Shown: one piece after another, positions 1 to 10,979 of the stretch
Layout: the number at the start of each line of letters is the position of its first letter
Position numbering within the stretch: the first letter of the stretch is position 1
DNA from: Triplophysa rosa
Lineage: Eukaryota; Chordata; Actinopteri; Cypriniformes; Nemacheilidae
Direction: 5' to 3'
DNA: 64,000 nucleotides
Assembly (NCBI RefSeq): GCF_024868665.1
Contig: NC_079900.1
Span: 24,511,893-24,575,892 of the forward strand
Notes under the pieces: model-generated
The model's input: the letters and a program-made list of their open reading frames with translations, nothing else
Told to the model about the DNA's origin: nothing
The model's database searches: none
Position numbers and translations under genes: made by a program

Positions 1-62
1 TGTAGCGGGTCCCGGCTAGGTCTCCGCTGGCAGATATATGTATAATCTTCTGATAGGAGTGT

Positions 63-140
63 CCTGGAAATATTGGAAATATTACACAGAAATCAGCGAC
101 GCAGGACAACAGTTGCTCATTCTCCTTTCATTCGGATTAT
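63..140. repeat. 78-bp direct repeat, copy A
   Basis: This block recurs in direct orientation at 938-1015 with a single base difference (CAGCGAC here, CAACGAC there). It starts CCTGGAAATATTGG and ends CATTCGGATTAT. The flanks on both sides of the two copies differ, so this is a bounded duplication of 78 bp. One frame stays open through the block. I do not recognise a family; it could be the end of an LTR or a duplicated fragment. Confidence 0.8.
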
Positions 141-937
141 CTTTATTTTTAACTTCATTTTAACTTTGTATCTGCAATCATGAATTATTTTCTGTTCTTT
201 TGTCTGCTTTGCATTGAAGCACAGGTTATATCCACATTTGGATAACATGAAGCCATATATTCTTCAAAGGTCTGTTTTTACATAAATGTCTCCTCACATA
301 TTTTCCAAACATTAACTTATCAAAATTTGTATGAAACCAAAAACAAACATTTTCCCTTTAACTCACATTTTCTGTCTATCTTCAATCATGTCTGCACTTC
401 TCCCTTTAAACACCTGTCATTGTCCTCTCATCAAAAGAGTATTTTTGTAATAACTGTACATTTTATAAGTGTTCACTTTATATGACAGAATAAATCTCAT
501 TTGCAGTTAAACTGTATTACATTTACACTATATGAACACAAACTTAAATAATAAACATGTCTGCCTCATAACTTGGTGCCCAGTCCTATGAACTGAGACT
601 GTATCATTGTCTAATATTAACACGTGCGCCGTAAAACAAGGCTGCTGCCGTAACTGGTCTTACTCGGTACATTAGCATTAACTTACTACCCTTTGAACAT
701 TGTATCACACACACAGCTGCTTTCCACACACAGCAATAACCCACAAATGCCCGGGAGCCACAGGGAACAAACAAAAGATATCAATTGATGCGGACGTCGG
801 CCGCCATTTTCTCAACTACGTACCATCAGACTTAACCGTTTACACACTTTACATACTTTTAGCTTACAGACCACACATCACCGGAGATTAATATTAGTTT
901 ATAAACATCTGTACTTACACAAAAGGTGTGTAACTAA
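141..937. other. Unassigned AT-rich stretch between the 78-bp repeats
   Basis: This is AT-rich sequence with no recognisable coding frame, RNA gene or terminal repeat. The short open frame at 700-891 is low-complexity in its start and has no family resemblance. The only structure is its position between the two 78-bp direct repeats. Confidence 0.5.
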
Positions 938-1015
938 CCTGGAAATATTGGAAATATTACACAGAAATCAACGACGCAGGACAACAGTTGCTCATTCTCC
1001 TTTCATTCGGATTAT
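938..1015. repeat. 78-bp direct repeat, copy B
   Basis: This is the second copy of the block at 63-140, with 77 of 78 bases identical. It is preceded by TAACTAA and followed by GAGCTCACC, neither of which flanks the first copy. Confidence 0.8.
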
Positions 1016-1227
1016 GAGCTCACCTTGCTCTGCGCATTGCTAAGGGTCCCAGAGTGACGCTGCTGGTGGGTGCTGCCACCCTGTGTCCATTTTATGAAAC
1101 AGCATGTCATTATGTGCTTCTTTGTAATCTCTTTAGTATTCAATTTTATAAGTCAGCATAAAATAAAATTGCAATAGAAGGAAAGGAAACAAAAAGTAAT
1201 AATCTCAACAAAACATTTATTTTGTGA

Positions 1228-1590
1228 GTATCACACGAGCGGGGTAACGTGTGCTCTCTACGGCTCATTAAAGACCAATCTTGCCGCTGCATTCTGGATC
1301 ATTTGCAGAGGTTTGGTTGTACAAGCTGGAAGGTCAGTCAGGAGAGCATTACAATAGTCCAGTCTTGACAGGACTAGAGCTTGTACCAGGACTTGCGTAG
1401 CATGCTCTGCTAGGAAAGGTGTAATTGTCCTAATGTTGTACAGGACATATGTACATGACCGGGTCGTGCTGGCAACGTGATCCGTGAAGCTTAGCTGATC
1501 ATCAATTACCACTCCAAGGTTCCTGGCTGTCCTGGAAGGTGAAATGGTTGATGAACATAGTTGAATTGAGAGTTGTTGAAAGTAATTCGC
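1228..1590 (-). pseudogene. L2-like LINE reverse transcriptase C-terminal fragment
   Basis: On the minus strand the frame contains the motifs TARNLGVVIDD, SRLDYCNALL and LQMIQNAAARLVFN in the expected order. These mark the thumb and post-palm part of L2/CR1-type LINE reverse transcriptases in fish. The frame hits a TAG just after VFNEP (near 1258) and the homology (RAHVTPL) continues a few codons before ending near 1228. The catalytic FADD part is absent. It is therefore a short, dead LINE fragment. It could be a separate insertion from the L2-like element at 8165-10393, which lies on the same strand. Confidence 0.85.
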
Positions 1591-3240
1591 CTAGAGGTAC
1601 TAAAAGTAAAAGTGTCTCTTTCAAGCTGATAATGACAGAAACCCTGATATTTGAGGACATAAACAAAAAAAGTCACCACACAATAAGTGAAACTGACTGC
1701 ACATACAGTTTACTGCAGTTTACAGTAGGATCCATCAGTGAGTGAAGCTTTACTGCACAGTACATCTGATCGCTTTGACTCAGATCAACACTGAGTCATT
1801 ATATCGATCCCTCATATCTTATTTCTCCTTATCTTCTCCAACGGCGACTGTGCGTCATAGCTCGGTGTGAGTCTATAGAGAAAATATGATCTCGGATGAC
1901 TCTTCTCGGCAGACTGCAGGTCCTGCGTCATTATCTTCTCATTCATGTAGGAGGCAATAATTATTTATTTATTTACTGTCGGTTTTTTGTGTACAAAATG
2001 AGAAAGAAACAGTCTCTCGGGTGCTTGTGTATTGGAATGGCATTGCTAATTAAAGAAGACACTAATTTGGGTTTGTTTCAAACCATTGAGGACATGTCAA
2101 CTTCAAAGAAACACTATCGCTGTATTCAGAAACACACACAGAACGCTGTTGAACAAATGCTTACAATTTAATAGTCAATCAATTTAATTAGATGTACTTT
2201 GGAGAAGTCTTTCGTACACATGCAGCTTGTTGACAGTTACTGTATCTCAAGTCTCGATTTAAAGAGTGCAGTATGTCATTGGTAAAACATCTATAAAATA
2301 TGTAGGTAGTCAACTAGAATACATATTACCACAGTGTTTACAGCTGTATTGAGGCCTTGGCGGTAAATATTTACATGTAATTTTACATTTAAATAGATAG
2401 TTTGCACCTTTGTTAAGTATAACCAACATCCGTTACAGAAGTCGTGCCACTCGGCGGCCATGTTTGAAACGCTTCTGTGCACAGAATCCTTAGTCCTATC
2501 TACTTGAATTGGGAAAGGCAGATATTTTTTAAATTGCTGGCAAAAATCACAACTAAGCATATTTCCTATCAATAATTAAACCTGACATGAACTGTACCAC
2601 AACTTGGGTTTGCTAAGCATAAATTGCGCAAAAAATCTAAATTTTTCGAGTTCGCTTCATCTACTGTTGATTAACGGTTGATTGACGACTGGCTCGTTTC
2701 ACTGGAAGGCGGGACTTCCTTCGCTAGAGTGGCCATATTGAGCGTTGCATTCCTCCCCATTCTCTGTAATAGAGGCGTATCTTGTTTTTAGTAATATCTT
2801 TTATATAACGTTGTTATCCTTTGTTTAGTATAAAAATATTTTCTACTTTTAAAATGGCTATTAAAAACAAACCCTGATCCCTTGGGACAATAATACAGTA
2901 CTGATGGTGTCCCAGATAATACCATGATCCTGAATGACTATGATTTTTATGCTTCATGCTATTTACATGATACTTCAATGATATTGCTTACAAAAACATG
3001 GAAGTATAGAACTTTTCATTTATTTTGGTTAATGTCTGAGAAATGTGTGATTCATCTGAATCCTGAAGTCCTCTGTGGTTTATTCTCTGCAGTGGAGAGA
3101 TGACTCAGGGTAGTCAAGCTGAAGGAAACAGGAAATGAGATGGAAACATTGGCCCTCAAAGCATTAAATGCTAAGTGGCCCTTCAGCTCACTTAGGCATG
3201 TTTTTGTTTGTGTGAGTCTAAACAAGGGTTATATTACAAG
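1591..3240. other. No recognisable feature
   Basis: This stretch is AT-rich and carries only short open frames (for example 1896-2171) with no motifs I recognise. I see no terminal inverted repeats, RNA gene or conserved exon in it. Confidence 0.5.
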
Positions 3241-3250
3241 CACACAAACA

Positions 3251-3289
<39 letters not shown>
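3241..3289. repeat. (CA)n microsatellite
   Basis: This is a run of CA dinucleotides about 49 bp long with two early CAAA interruptions. Confidence 0.95.
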
Positions 3290-3291
<2 letters not shown>

Positions 3292-3340
3292 GTAGATGGG
3301 CACAAGCCATGATTAATTTGTGGCTACCATGGTCATAGCC

Positions 3341-3760
3341 CAACCCAGTCTCATGGCAGTTCCTGGCATAGACACGAAATTTGGAATCTATTTATGCGTG
3401 TTCTTGGACACGAATATCCCCATTTTTTCGTGTCAGTGAGCATAACTTTTTTGTCACTCAGCACGACTTTCTTTTCGTGTCACTCAGCACGACTTTCAAT
3501 ACACAGACTGCGTGTGTATTTACATTTATATGTTTATAACCTGATATATATATAATAAGAAGTCGTACATATTTTAGGATGTGGCTAACCAACACCTTAC
3601 TTCACCCCAAACCCTAAAATCACAGCCGCAAATTTTGCTAAAAAAACGAGTTTCACTTGGTGGCAAAACAATGATAAATGGCTCCCCTAAACCTAACGTC
3701 ACAGTGGAAAAGTCAAATCATAACAAAACATACCAATGCGATCGCAGGAAATAGGAATTT
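3341..3760. mobile_element. CAACCCAGTCTCATG-type MITE, left-end copy
   Basis: The sequence begins CAACCCAGTCTCATGG, the same terminus as the complete element at 25388-25824 and the fragment at 62437. The interior has repeated TGTCACTCAGCACGACTTTC-like stretches near 3455-3500 and an AACCCTAAA-rich segment, which the complete copy also has. No right terminal repeat (CATGAGACTGGGTTG) was found, so the right end is truncated or diverged and the end coordinate is approximate. Confidence 0.5.
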
Positions 3761-3828
3761 ACATGAATGAGCCACCTTGTAAAGTAGGTATGAAATTCCA
3801 TCAGATTGCGTTGACATACTGTACACTG

Positions 3829-3868
3829 TTAAGGGCTGTTCACATTATAACGATAACTGTAACTATAA
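3829..3868. mobile_element. AAGGGCYGTTC MITE end (truncated)
   Basis: The stretch TTAAGGGCTGTTCACATT followed by ATAACGATAACTGTAACTATAA matches the left terminus of the element at 40835-41386 and is similar to that at 22819-23426. It runs directly into a different repeat at 3869, so only the terminal 40 bp survive. Confidence 0.6.
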
Positions 3869-4145
3869 CTCAACTCAACTTTATTTATATAGCGCTTGTA
3901 ACAATTTTCATTGTTACAAAGCAGCTGTACATAAGACATATTGACTATAAGCAAAACAATTAAAGTTGTACCTGTAAAACAAGAAAAAGGTGAAAACACA
4001 GAAGACAGACATACCCACATACAAAACAGGATGAAGCAGTTGTACACTGTGCCTTTTGAGAGGAACTCTGACTGAGTCAAGCAACTCAGGAACCAATATG
4101 TCCAGGTAAAGTGACCATAAAATACAGAACAATTTTTTAAATGCA
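3869..4145 (-). repeat. Interspersed repeat with TTTATTTATATAGCGC motif
   Basis: The segment ACTTTATTTATATAGCGCTT followed by GTAACAATTTTCATTG is a sequence I know as widely dispersed in teleost genomes, usually as the tail of a retroposon. Orientation and family are uncertain. The open frames on the minus strand here (3829-4156) are shadows with no protein motifs. Confidence 0.5.
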
Positions 4146-4238
4146 CCCAAAGACATGTTTTAGGTGTAATATATATGTTACTGTACTGTAATATACTTAT
4201 TCTTCTGTTGCCTTCTGGGTTACGTAATTTAGAGAGTC

Positions 4239-4892
4239 ATGGAGATTGAAAGCAGGCAAACCCCACACGTTTTTATCTTTGTGGATGAGGCTGGTTTCAA
4301 CTTAGCCAAAACACAGAGGCGAGGAAGGAACCTGATTGGGAAAAGAGCCACGATGGATGTCCCAGGCCAGAGGGGTGCTAACATCACAATGTGTGCTGCA
4401 ATATCCACTAATGGACTGCTGTTACACAAACCGCTAATTGGGCCATACAACACTGAGCGCCTTCTTTCATTCCTCGATGACCTCTATGGAAAGGTTGTGG
4501 TAGGTGAGGAAAGGGATGCAGTGAGGAGAAATCAGCCAACATTTATAATTGTATGGAACAATGTGGCATTTCATCACTCTCGTGCAGTCACAGAGTGGTT
4601 TGTAGCCCATCCCAGGATGGTGTCACTTTTCCTCCCACCTTATTCTCCATTCCTCAACCCCATAGAGGAATTATTTTCCTCGTGGAGGTGTAAGGTTTAT
4701 GACCACCATCCCCATGATCAAATGTTCCTTCTGGACACAATGAATGCGGGATGCCTGGGCATCTCAGCAGAAGATTGCCAGGGATGGATCAGGCATGCCA
4801 AAAGATTCTTTCCTAGGTGTATTGCCCTGGATTACATAAAATGTGATGTGGATGAGAATCTGTGGCCAAATGCAGAGAATCGAGTTGACTAG
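4239..4892 (+). pseudogene. Tc1/mariner-like (DD35E-spaced) transposase, last exon, catalytic Asp replaced
   Basis: The 217-residue frame is the DDE integrase domain of an IS630/Tc1/mariner transposase. Visible motifs are VDEAGFN (first Asp, residue 16), VWNNVAFHH (second position, residue 107) and PPYSPFLNPIE (Glu 143), with 35 residues between positions two and three. The second catalytic residue, Asp in WDN of the family, is Asn here, which should abolish catalysis. No helix-turn-helix DNA-binding half precedes it. The codons AGA GTC just before the ATG continue the family-like sequence, and they follow a pyrimidine-rich TTATTCTTCTGTTG...TTTAG. I therefore infer a splice acceptor at about 4232, which makes this a downstream exon and the ATG internal. 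The stop is TAG. Confidence 0.85.
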
Positions 4893-5226
4893 CATTCCTA
4901 CCATATCTGTGGATGGTGTGAATTTTTGTATTTGGCAATAACTTCTAAAAACAAATAAAAAAAACATACAGCATCATGTCTGATTACTGTAATTCCTGTA
5001 ACATATAATGCAGTAAACAGTAGAAAGGTGTTTTTCTTTTACAGAAAAATCTGTGTTTACCGTAATGCTACCTGTTGTTACTGTTTTTTAGGCCATTGTT
5101 TTATAGATGACCATGTGTGTTTGTTGACTGAGAACCTTTGCTAGTGTTATGAAAGAATGACCTGATTTGAGACATGAATGATGTGTTTTGATAGTGTAGG
5201 GTATGGTCGGATCAAAGTTTACCATC
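4893..5226. other. 3' flank of the transposase element
   Basis: This is probably the untranslated 3' part of the transposon at 4239-4892 (AATAAA-like AACAAATAAA at about 4949), followed by AT-rich sequence. I could not locate its terminal inverted repeats. Confidence 0.35.
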
Positions 5227-6278
5227 TGTGATCGTAAAACACAGTAACCTCTCAGCAGGACTACGACCAGGCACCAACAAGTCTGGCCAAATGTCCTATT
5301 CTCAACACCTTCATCACTGACCAGTACAGATTCGGATACTCTCCCCTAGACTTCAAAGGAGGTTCTTGGGGGAGGACAGAACTGTTCACCAAAGTGAGAA
5401 AAGCCATGTGGCCCCCAGGGACTGAGAGCCTCAAATTCTTCCAAAAGAATGTCTCTTTCTCTTTCCTTAGCCACAAAAGACTGGTTTAAAGTGTATACAC
5501 ATGAATCTCCACATTGTATGCTTGTCTCTATGTTATTCTCCTTCACCTGTAACCTCAAAGGCATATGTGCTTAGTCGTATTCTGTGCATATTTACATTCT
5601 TGTCCAAACTACATGTCAATGTAATTGTAACCCCTTTATGTTTCATATCTACGTGTTTCCCTTTTCATGTCTTAGAATATGGTGTATAGCACAGTAATGT
5701 ATTTTATACCATACTCATTTTATTCTATTCTAAGTCTATTCCTGCTCCAAACTCCCAGGCGACCATAAATGCAAATGAGTTAGTGTGCTGGACAAAGAAA
5801 TATGTTTTCGCGCCCAAAACTATCTCATCACATTGGATCGCCCACCTTGGAGAGGCATGACGCCCTCTGTGTTAAAACATCTGAACACGCAGGAAAGCTC
5901 GCTCTTTTGTGTATGTTCGTTCGCTTGTGTGCGTTTGCACTCATGCGCATTCGCATTCTTTCAACCTCTCGAGACCTGTCTCTCCTCAGAGATAGCCTCT
6001 TCCAGCAGTTTGTGTCAGCTAAATCCAACGGACTCACGGCTCGCTCTGAACGCATCAGGACCCTTTGATACGCGCGCCAGTACGTGTCCCGAGAAACAAA
6101 GAAGCCAATGCAAGTATCTGAACTATTGCTAACCAGTTGCGTATAAGCTTTGCCCCTTTTTAAATATGGAGTTTGTCCTCGACTGTGTTAGCTAGTTGAT
6201 TTTAGTTCCCCCGTAGTGTAGATAAATAAACCACATGTGTATCCACGCTCGAATTGTTTCTGTGTTTATTTATCACAT
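5227..6278 (+). mobile_element. Possible solo LTR
   Basis: The segment starts TGTGAT and ends ATCACA, the short inverted ends expected of an LTR. Near the right end are a TATA-like TTTTTAAATATGG (about 6158) and, 60 bp on, a polyadenylation signal AATAAA (about 6224), followed by a 50-bp U5-like tail. No matching target-site duplication is visible and no second copy occurs in the window. The frames at 5785-6132 and 5802-6068 are not convincing genes. It could equally be unrelated sequence; boundaries are inferred. Confidence 0.35.
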
Positions 6279-6666
6279 ATCAATGTCACTTAAACTGCTT
6301 GATTTCTTTAAGATTTCTGAAGTGGTACTGTACTACAGTAAGAATATTGTTTTTCCAGGCCAGGGGAGTAATATTTCTTAGAGTTGATATACGATCTGCT
6401 GATCACTCGGTGGACGAGTGTATTTAGTTTGTCGCTGTTATTAGCTCTGCTGCATCAGGTAAAGTGTATAAAATAATTAATGGTTAATCACCATTAATTA
6501 TTTGTAGGTTACTGTGTTTAAACTCATAGTTTACCAGAAATACACTACAATAGTTTTAGTGAATTTTGAATGTGAAATTAACTGCTGTGCCAAGATGAAA
6601 GTTTGTTAGGAGAGCTGTGTGAAGAGTTTTGCAAAAGTCACCAAAGTATGGAGAAATGTGTCCTAC

Positions 6667-6860
6667 ACTGTAAAAATTAAAGGTACTTTGAGGAACCATT
6701 TGGGGTTCTTCACATTGCCACGCCGGCGGAACCCTCAGGGGAAACTCAAGGCACCGCTTAATGAAGGGCAGTTCTCTGAGGAACCCTCCAAGGCTTCTTG
6801 GGGATCCCTTTTATTAAAATGGTCTGGAACCATCTTGGGTGCTTCAACGCACCATTTCAC
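6667..6860. mobile_element. CACTGTAAAAA-ended MITE (partial)
   Basis: The terminus CACTGTAAAAATTAAAGGTA and the following GAACCATTTGGGGTTCTTCA and GGAACCCTC motifs match a very common fish non-autonomous DNA transposon pattern. The expected opposite end (TTTTTACAGTG) was not found downstream, so the right limit is arbitrary. Confidence 0.55.
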
Positions 6861-8164
6861 ATTTTATTTGCTATTCACAATATTTTAATAAGCAGAAATA
6901 CTAAATCAAATACAACAGTTTATTGATAAACAACAACAATTTACATTGAATAAATATTTACAGAATGGTCAATATTGAACATTACCATTCTAAATTCATG
7001 AAATCACATGTATAATTAATATTGTGTTGGTGATATTGTTATAAATGAAGTCTTTATCTTAACAAAACTAACCAAATAATTTGCCTTAATTTTAAATATA
7101 CTGTACATACAGAAATATTTCAGGTACTTTGTACAAATGTACAATTGTAAAAAAGTCCAGCAAAAAAGTAGTTTCTCATAGCAAGGCCTACACCCATGGT
7201 AAAGTTGTAATTTGCCAAAAAGCAAATCCTTGCGAGCTCGAGAAAACAATGCTGTTCTCTCCAAATGGGTTTCCTGCTATTACCAGGTGGTGTGAGGATC
7301 CATGTAGTCAAAGTCAAAATTATTTCTATAGTACATTTCACAATTTTGCATTGCTAAAGTATTTATGGCAAAAAGAGAACAGGAGCTGCGCCTGTTGGCC
7401 TTAGGTGTCCCAGGCAGTGCAAGGATGAGCATCAGGGGGGGCTGGGTCTGTTGGCCTTGGTTGCCCCTGCGAATAAGACATGGAGACCAAAAAGAGGGAT
7501 TTAGATAACGTCTCATAAAACATTACATTTAATCATTTAGCACATCACAAATTGGTTTACAAATGTAACAATAAATAAAATATTACAATGCCTGTAAGTC
7601 ACTGTTTTGGTCTATGGTTAAGGAGTAAAATAGGCTATTTATAGCACCAACTGTAATAATCCACTTTATTCAGATTTTCCATTGTCAATCAGTATTTTTA
7701 CATGTGCAAATATAACAAATAACATAATAATGAATATATCATAATAAACATAATACTTGCATTTTTTTGCTGCTCAACTGGAAAATACTGAAAATTCTGA
7801 GTTAAAAGGATAAAAACAGAACTGAATGATAAAAATATTTAATTACAGACAATTTATGTAACATGGGTGGGAAAACCATTCAACACAAACATCAATAAGT
7901 TAAAAAAGAGCTATACATTCACTAAAAGTGAACATAATAGCTAAAAGTGTCTAAAAGTCATTGTTTGTCATTTAACACTAACGTTACCCATTTAACGTTA
8001 GCCCCACAAGCTTCATCTTAACTTATTCGTTAGCATCTCTGCTAAAACATGCGCTGCCTACACTGTGTAAATAAATGGTTTAAACAGCCAAAAGCGGCCA
8101 TACAATTAGACGTGTCAGAGTATACATTTATATAAATAGTATATAGTTAGTGTATTTAAGTTAT
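6861..8164. other. AT-rich stretch without recognisable features
   Basis: Short open frames on both strands around 7016-7516 overlap one another and show no motifs. Part of this may be the interior of the MITE that begins at 6667. It also separates the LINE at 8165 from any reverse transcriptase it once had. Confidence 0.4.
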
Positions 8165-8183
8165 TTATATATTTTGACTTTAC

Positions 8184-8438
8184 TTACATCCAATGGGACA
8201 GTCGAGAGGTTGTTATAATTTTATAACAATATAAATAGTTGAGAGGATAATAAATAATAATTTCTGGGAGCATCTCTTTCAGTAGATTTGTAGGTATAGG
8301 GTCTAGCATGCATGTATAAAATAATTGCATTATCTCCTTAAGGGCGCTGTAGTTAGTTTGTTCAGCGGGTTTCACTTCTGATTGCATTGTTATAATTTTT
8401 TCTCTAATATCTTGGATTTTATATGTGAAGTTGTTCAT
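8184..8438 (-). pseudogene. LINE ORF2, start of reverse transcriptase region
   Basis: The frame holds SALKEIMQL, then LDPIPTNLLKEMLPEI, a segment that precedes the reverse transcriptase fingers in L2-like elements. It follows the endonuclease frame after a stop and a frameshift near 8438. Homology ends at about residue 55 of this frame; the rest is unrelated AT-rich sequence. Confidence 0.75.
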
Positions 8439-8542
8439 AAATCACTGTTATGCTGATATACAGGATCAGAAGTCACTGACGATTTATTTTTTGTTAATTT
8501 AGCCACTGTGTTAAATAAAAACCTAGGGTTGTGCTGGTTTTC

Positions 8543-9777
8543 TTATAGTGATGAAAAGTAGGCGGATCTAGAAGTTTTTAGGGCTTTCCTGTATTTTCGA
8601 ATACTATCCTTCCATGCTGTACGAAATACCTCTAATTTAGTTTTCTTAAAGTTGCGCTCCATTTTTCGGGCCACTTTCTTTAGAGCCTGAGAGTGTTCAT
8701 TATACCACAGTGTGGGACTGCCAATTTTAATCTTCTTTAAACGTAGAGGAGCAACTGTGTCTAGCGTTACCGAGAAGGTGGAATTAAAATTTTCAGTGGT
8801 AGTGTCAAGACCCTCAAAATTATTTCTCATGCTAGAGATTTGAGACAATTCGAGCAGATTATCGAGAAGCGCATCTTTGGTAGTTGAAGTTATTGTTCTA
8901 CCATATTTGTAACAAGGAGTTTTATTTGCAGCCGTAGGCCAGTCAAGCAAACATAATACCAGATAATGATCCGAAATGTCTTCAATCTGCTGAAGGATTT
9001 TAATGTCATCCACATTTATACCGTAAAACAGTATTAAATCTAAAGTATGATTACGAAGGTGAGTGGGTCCTGACACATGTTGACTAACGCCCATGGAGTT
9101 AAGAGTGTCTTTGAAAGCCATTCCTAAGGCATCTGTATCGTTATCTACATGGATGTTAAAGTCACCAACGACAAGGAGTCTATCTGCGGCCAGTACTAGT
9201 TCTGATAAGAACCCACCAAATTCTTTAATAAAATCTGTGTGGTGCCCTGGAGGCCTATATACAATAGCTAGAATAAATTTTTTAAATGTTTTATCCTTAG
9301 TATTAGGTGTTGAAACATGAAGTACCATGACTTCAAAATAATTGTATTTAGAGTTAGACTTCTGGGAAATGCTAAAAGAGTTATTGTAAAGTGCTGCGAC
9401 CCCCCCCCCCTGCCTTTTAGATGAGTCTCATGTTTATAATAATAATCTTGGGAGACAGATTCATTTAAAGTAATATAATCATCTTGTTTTAGCCATGTCT
9501 CTGTCAAACAGAGCATGTCTATTTTATGATCTGTTATCATATCGTTAACAAAACGTGCTTTGTTAGAGAGAGATCTAATATTTAGCAATCCGAGTCATAA
9601 CAGTTGATTATCTGTATTTTGTTCATGTTTAATTTGTTTAATATTTATTAAATTACTTTCAAGAGGTTTACGCATTATTTTATGTTTGCTAATCCGGGGG
9701 ACAGACACAGTCTCTATTTTGTGATGTTTGGGAGAACGGATTATTACATGTTGTACATTTTGTGTATTCTGCGACAT
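8543..9777 (-). pseudogene. LINE ORF2, endonuclease domain
   Basis: The N-terminal motifs LNIRSLSNKA and CLTETWL (9588-9480) and then VVGDFNIHVD, LDLIL and DISDHYLV (residues 54-62, 95-99 and 116-123 of the lower frame) identify the apurinic endonuclease that nicks target DNA. Three lesions break it. There is an in-frame TGA between NQLL and LGLLNIRS near 9595. A frameshift lies at an 11-C run (9400-9410) after KGRGGG. A TAA near 8543 follows SAYFSSL. The 11-C run is a homopolymer, so that frameshift could be an assembly artefact; the two stops are not. Confidence 0.85.
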
Positions 9778-10364
9778 GATTTGGCAAGCAAACAGTTGGT
9801 TAAGCCATTCTGTCTGCTCCCTGACCTGGGCCCCAGCGAGTCAAGCTTTAGCATTAGCATTATTAAGACTTTTGCCATATTTCTAGACAGGATGAAAGCC
9901 CCAGCCCAGGAGGGATGGAGACCATCTCGTTTCAACAGGTCAGGTCTGCCCTCAAAACTCTTCCAGTTATTTATAAAAACCATATCATTCTGCAGGCACC
10001 ACTCAGACAACCAGCCATTTAGTGATGATAATCTGCTATAAATCTCATCACCACGATAAGCAGTGAGGGGGCCAGAGAATATTACAGTGTCTGACATCTT
10101 GCTTGTGAGCTCACACACCTCTTTAATGTTATTTTTTGTGATCTCCGATTGACGTAGTCGAACATCATTTGTGTCGACTTGAATTACAATCTTACTGAAT
10201 TTACGATTAGCCTTAGCCAGCACATTTAAATTTGACTTGATGTCAGGCGCTCTGGCTCCCGGTAAACATTTGACTATGGTGGCTGGTGCCTCTATGTTAA
10301 CGTTCCAAACAATAGAATCACCGATAACTAGGGCACTAGAGTTGAGCGTGGCAAACCTGTTCAA
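9744..10364 (-). pseudogene. LINE ORF1, SGNH/GDSL esterase domain
   Basis: The frame shows the SGNH hydrolase blocks in order: VIGDSIV (Gly15-Asp16-Ser17 nucleophile), TNDVRL (Asn66, Asp67) and DGLHPSW (Asp147, His150). Esterase ORF1 proteins of this type occur in CR1/L2 LINEs and act in the retrotransposition particle. Block III reads VDTND where GxND is usual, so the oxyanion Gly is replaced. The first codon in the frame is TTG and family-like residues continue a little upstream to an in-frame TAG, so the N-terminal half is lost. The stop overlaps the start of the endonuclease frame by 34 nt. Confidence 0.8.
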
Positions 10365-10393
10365 GACTGTAATCGGAATGGTTGAATGGGACT

Positions 10394-10794
10394 ATTAACT
10401 TTAGTTTGTCAAAATATCGCATTTGAAAGTGAAATATCATACTTTTTACTCCATTACATTTATTAAAAGGTCCAAAAGTAGAAAGTCGTTTCTATGTAGC
10501 GGGTTTTCCTGTGCGCGCAATTTTTCTGGCTTGCGATCTGCCAGGACCTTTCACTGTTGCCAAGTATTTCAGTTTTTCTAAGCTTGTGGCTTTCCGGCTA
10601 GCTTTGAATGTCCATTTGGCAGATTTTTTTACGCAAATCTGGCAGCCCTGGGATCTTCCCCACTAAACTAATGTAAACGTTACTACTACACAGCTGAAAG
10701 CGCTCTAAGAAGGCAAAAATATGAAAAGGCACATGTTAAAGTGTGGTGTAATAATCTGGTAATATTAGGTTTTATTAATGTGGGATGAGTGACT
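10394..10794. other. Spacer with degenerate TACTTTTTACTCC repeat
   Basis: The stretch near 10438-10490 (ACTTTTTACTCCATTAC) resembles a common fish repeat also seen in diverged form at 16265-16385. The rest, up to the DIRS boundary, has no recognised feature. Confidence 0.4.
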
Positions 10795-10795
10795 G

Positions 10796-10979
10796 TTCCC
10801 TTTCTGTCGGTCTCTCGACGTTGTGTCGAACCGACAGATGGGGTTCGCCCTTGAGAACCTATCAACTTCTGACTATTTTGAAAAGGCCAATGAAATTGCC
10901 GAATGAAATTTGCATGCCAGACTGCGCCCCCGGATATCCGGGTATAAAAGGAGGATGGCGTGCTGCATTCATTCACCTT
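10796..10979 (+). repeat. DIRS copy 1 left inverted terminal repeat
   Basis: It begins TTCCCTTTCTGTCGGTCTCT and runs through CATGCCAGACTGCGCC to CATTCATTCACCTT. The inverted counterpart is at 15206-15362. The first 21 bases are unique to this end, as in copy 2. Confidence 0.9.
10943..10950 (+). promoter_or_regulatory. TATA box in DIRS copy 1 left terminal repeat
   Basis: TATAAAAG lies about 200 bp upstream of the gag start. Because the terminal repeat is inverted at the other end, the same box points inward from there too (15228-15235, minus strand). The core promoter role is inferred from the motif and position. Confidence 0.6.

Larger units (their letters stand above)
8165..10393 (-). mobile_element. 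L2-like LINE, 5' part only (3'-truncated)
   Basis: Reading on the minus strand, the order is an esterase-type ORF1, then an apurinic-type endonuclease, then the first few residues of the reverse transcriptase region (LDPIPTNLLKEMLPEI, near 8265-8320). Homology then stops, and the catalytic reverse transcriptase is missing. Loss of the 3' part is unusual because LINE copies normally lose their 5' part. An in-frame TAG upstream of ORF1 near 10393 marks where recognisable ORF1 ends. Confidence 0.8.

Noticed and set aside
5785..6132. Two overlapping plus-strand frames
   Set aside because: There are no motifs, the frames overlap each other and a minus frame, and they lie within a probable LTR.
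8184..10364. Joining the 8.2-10.4 kb LINE and the 1.2-1.6 kb reverse transcriptase scrap into one interrupted element
   Set aside because: They are on the same strand in a compatible order, but the middle of the reverse transcriptase is missing and 6.6 kb of unrelated DNA lies between; two separate insertions are as likely.
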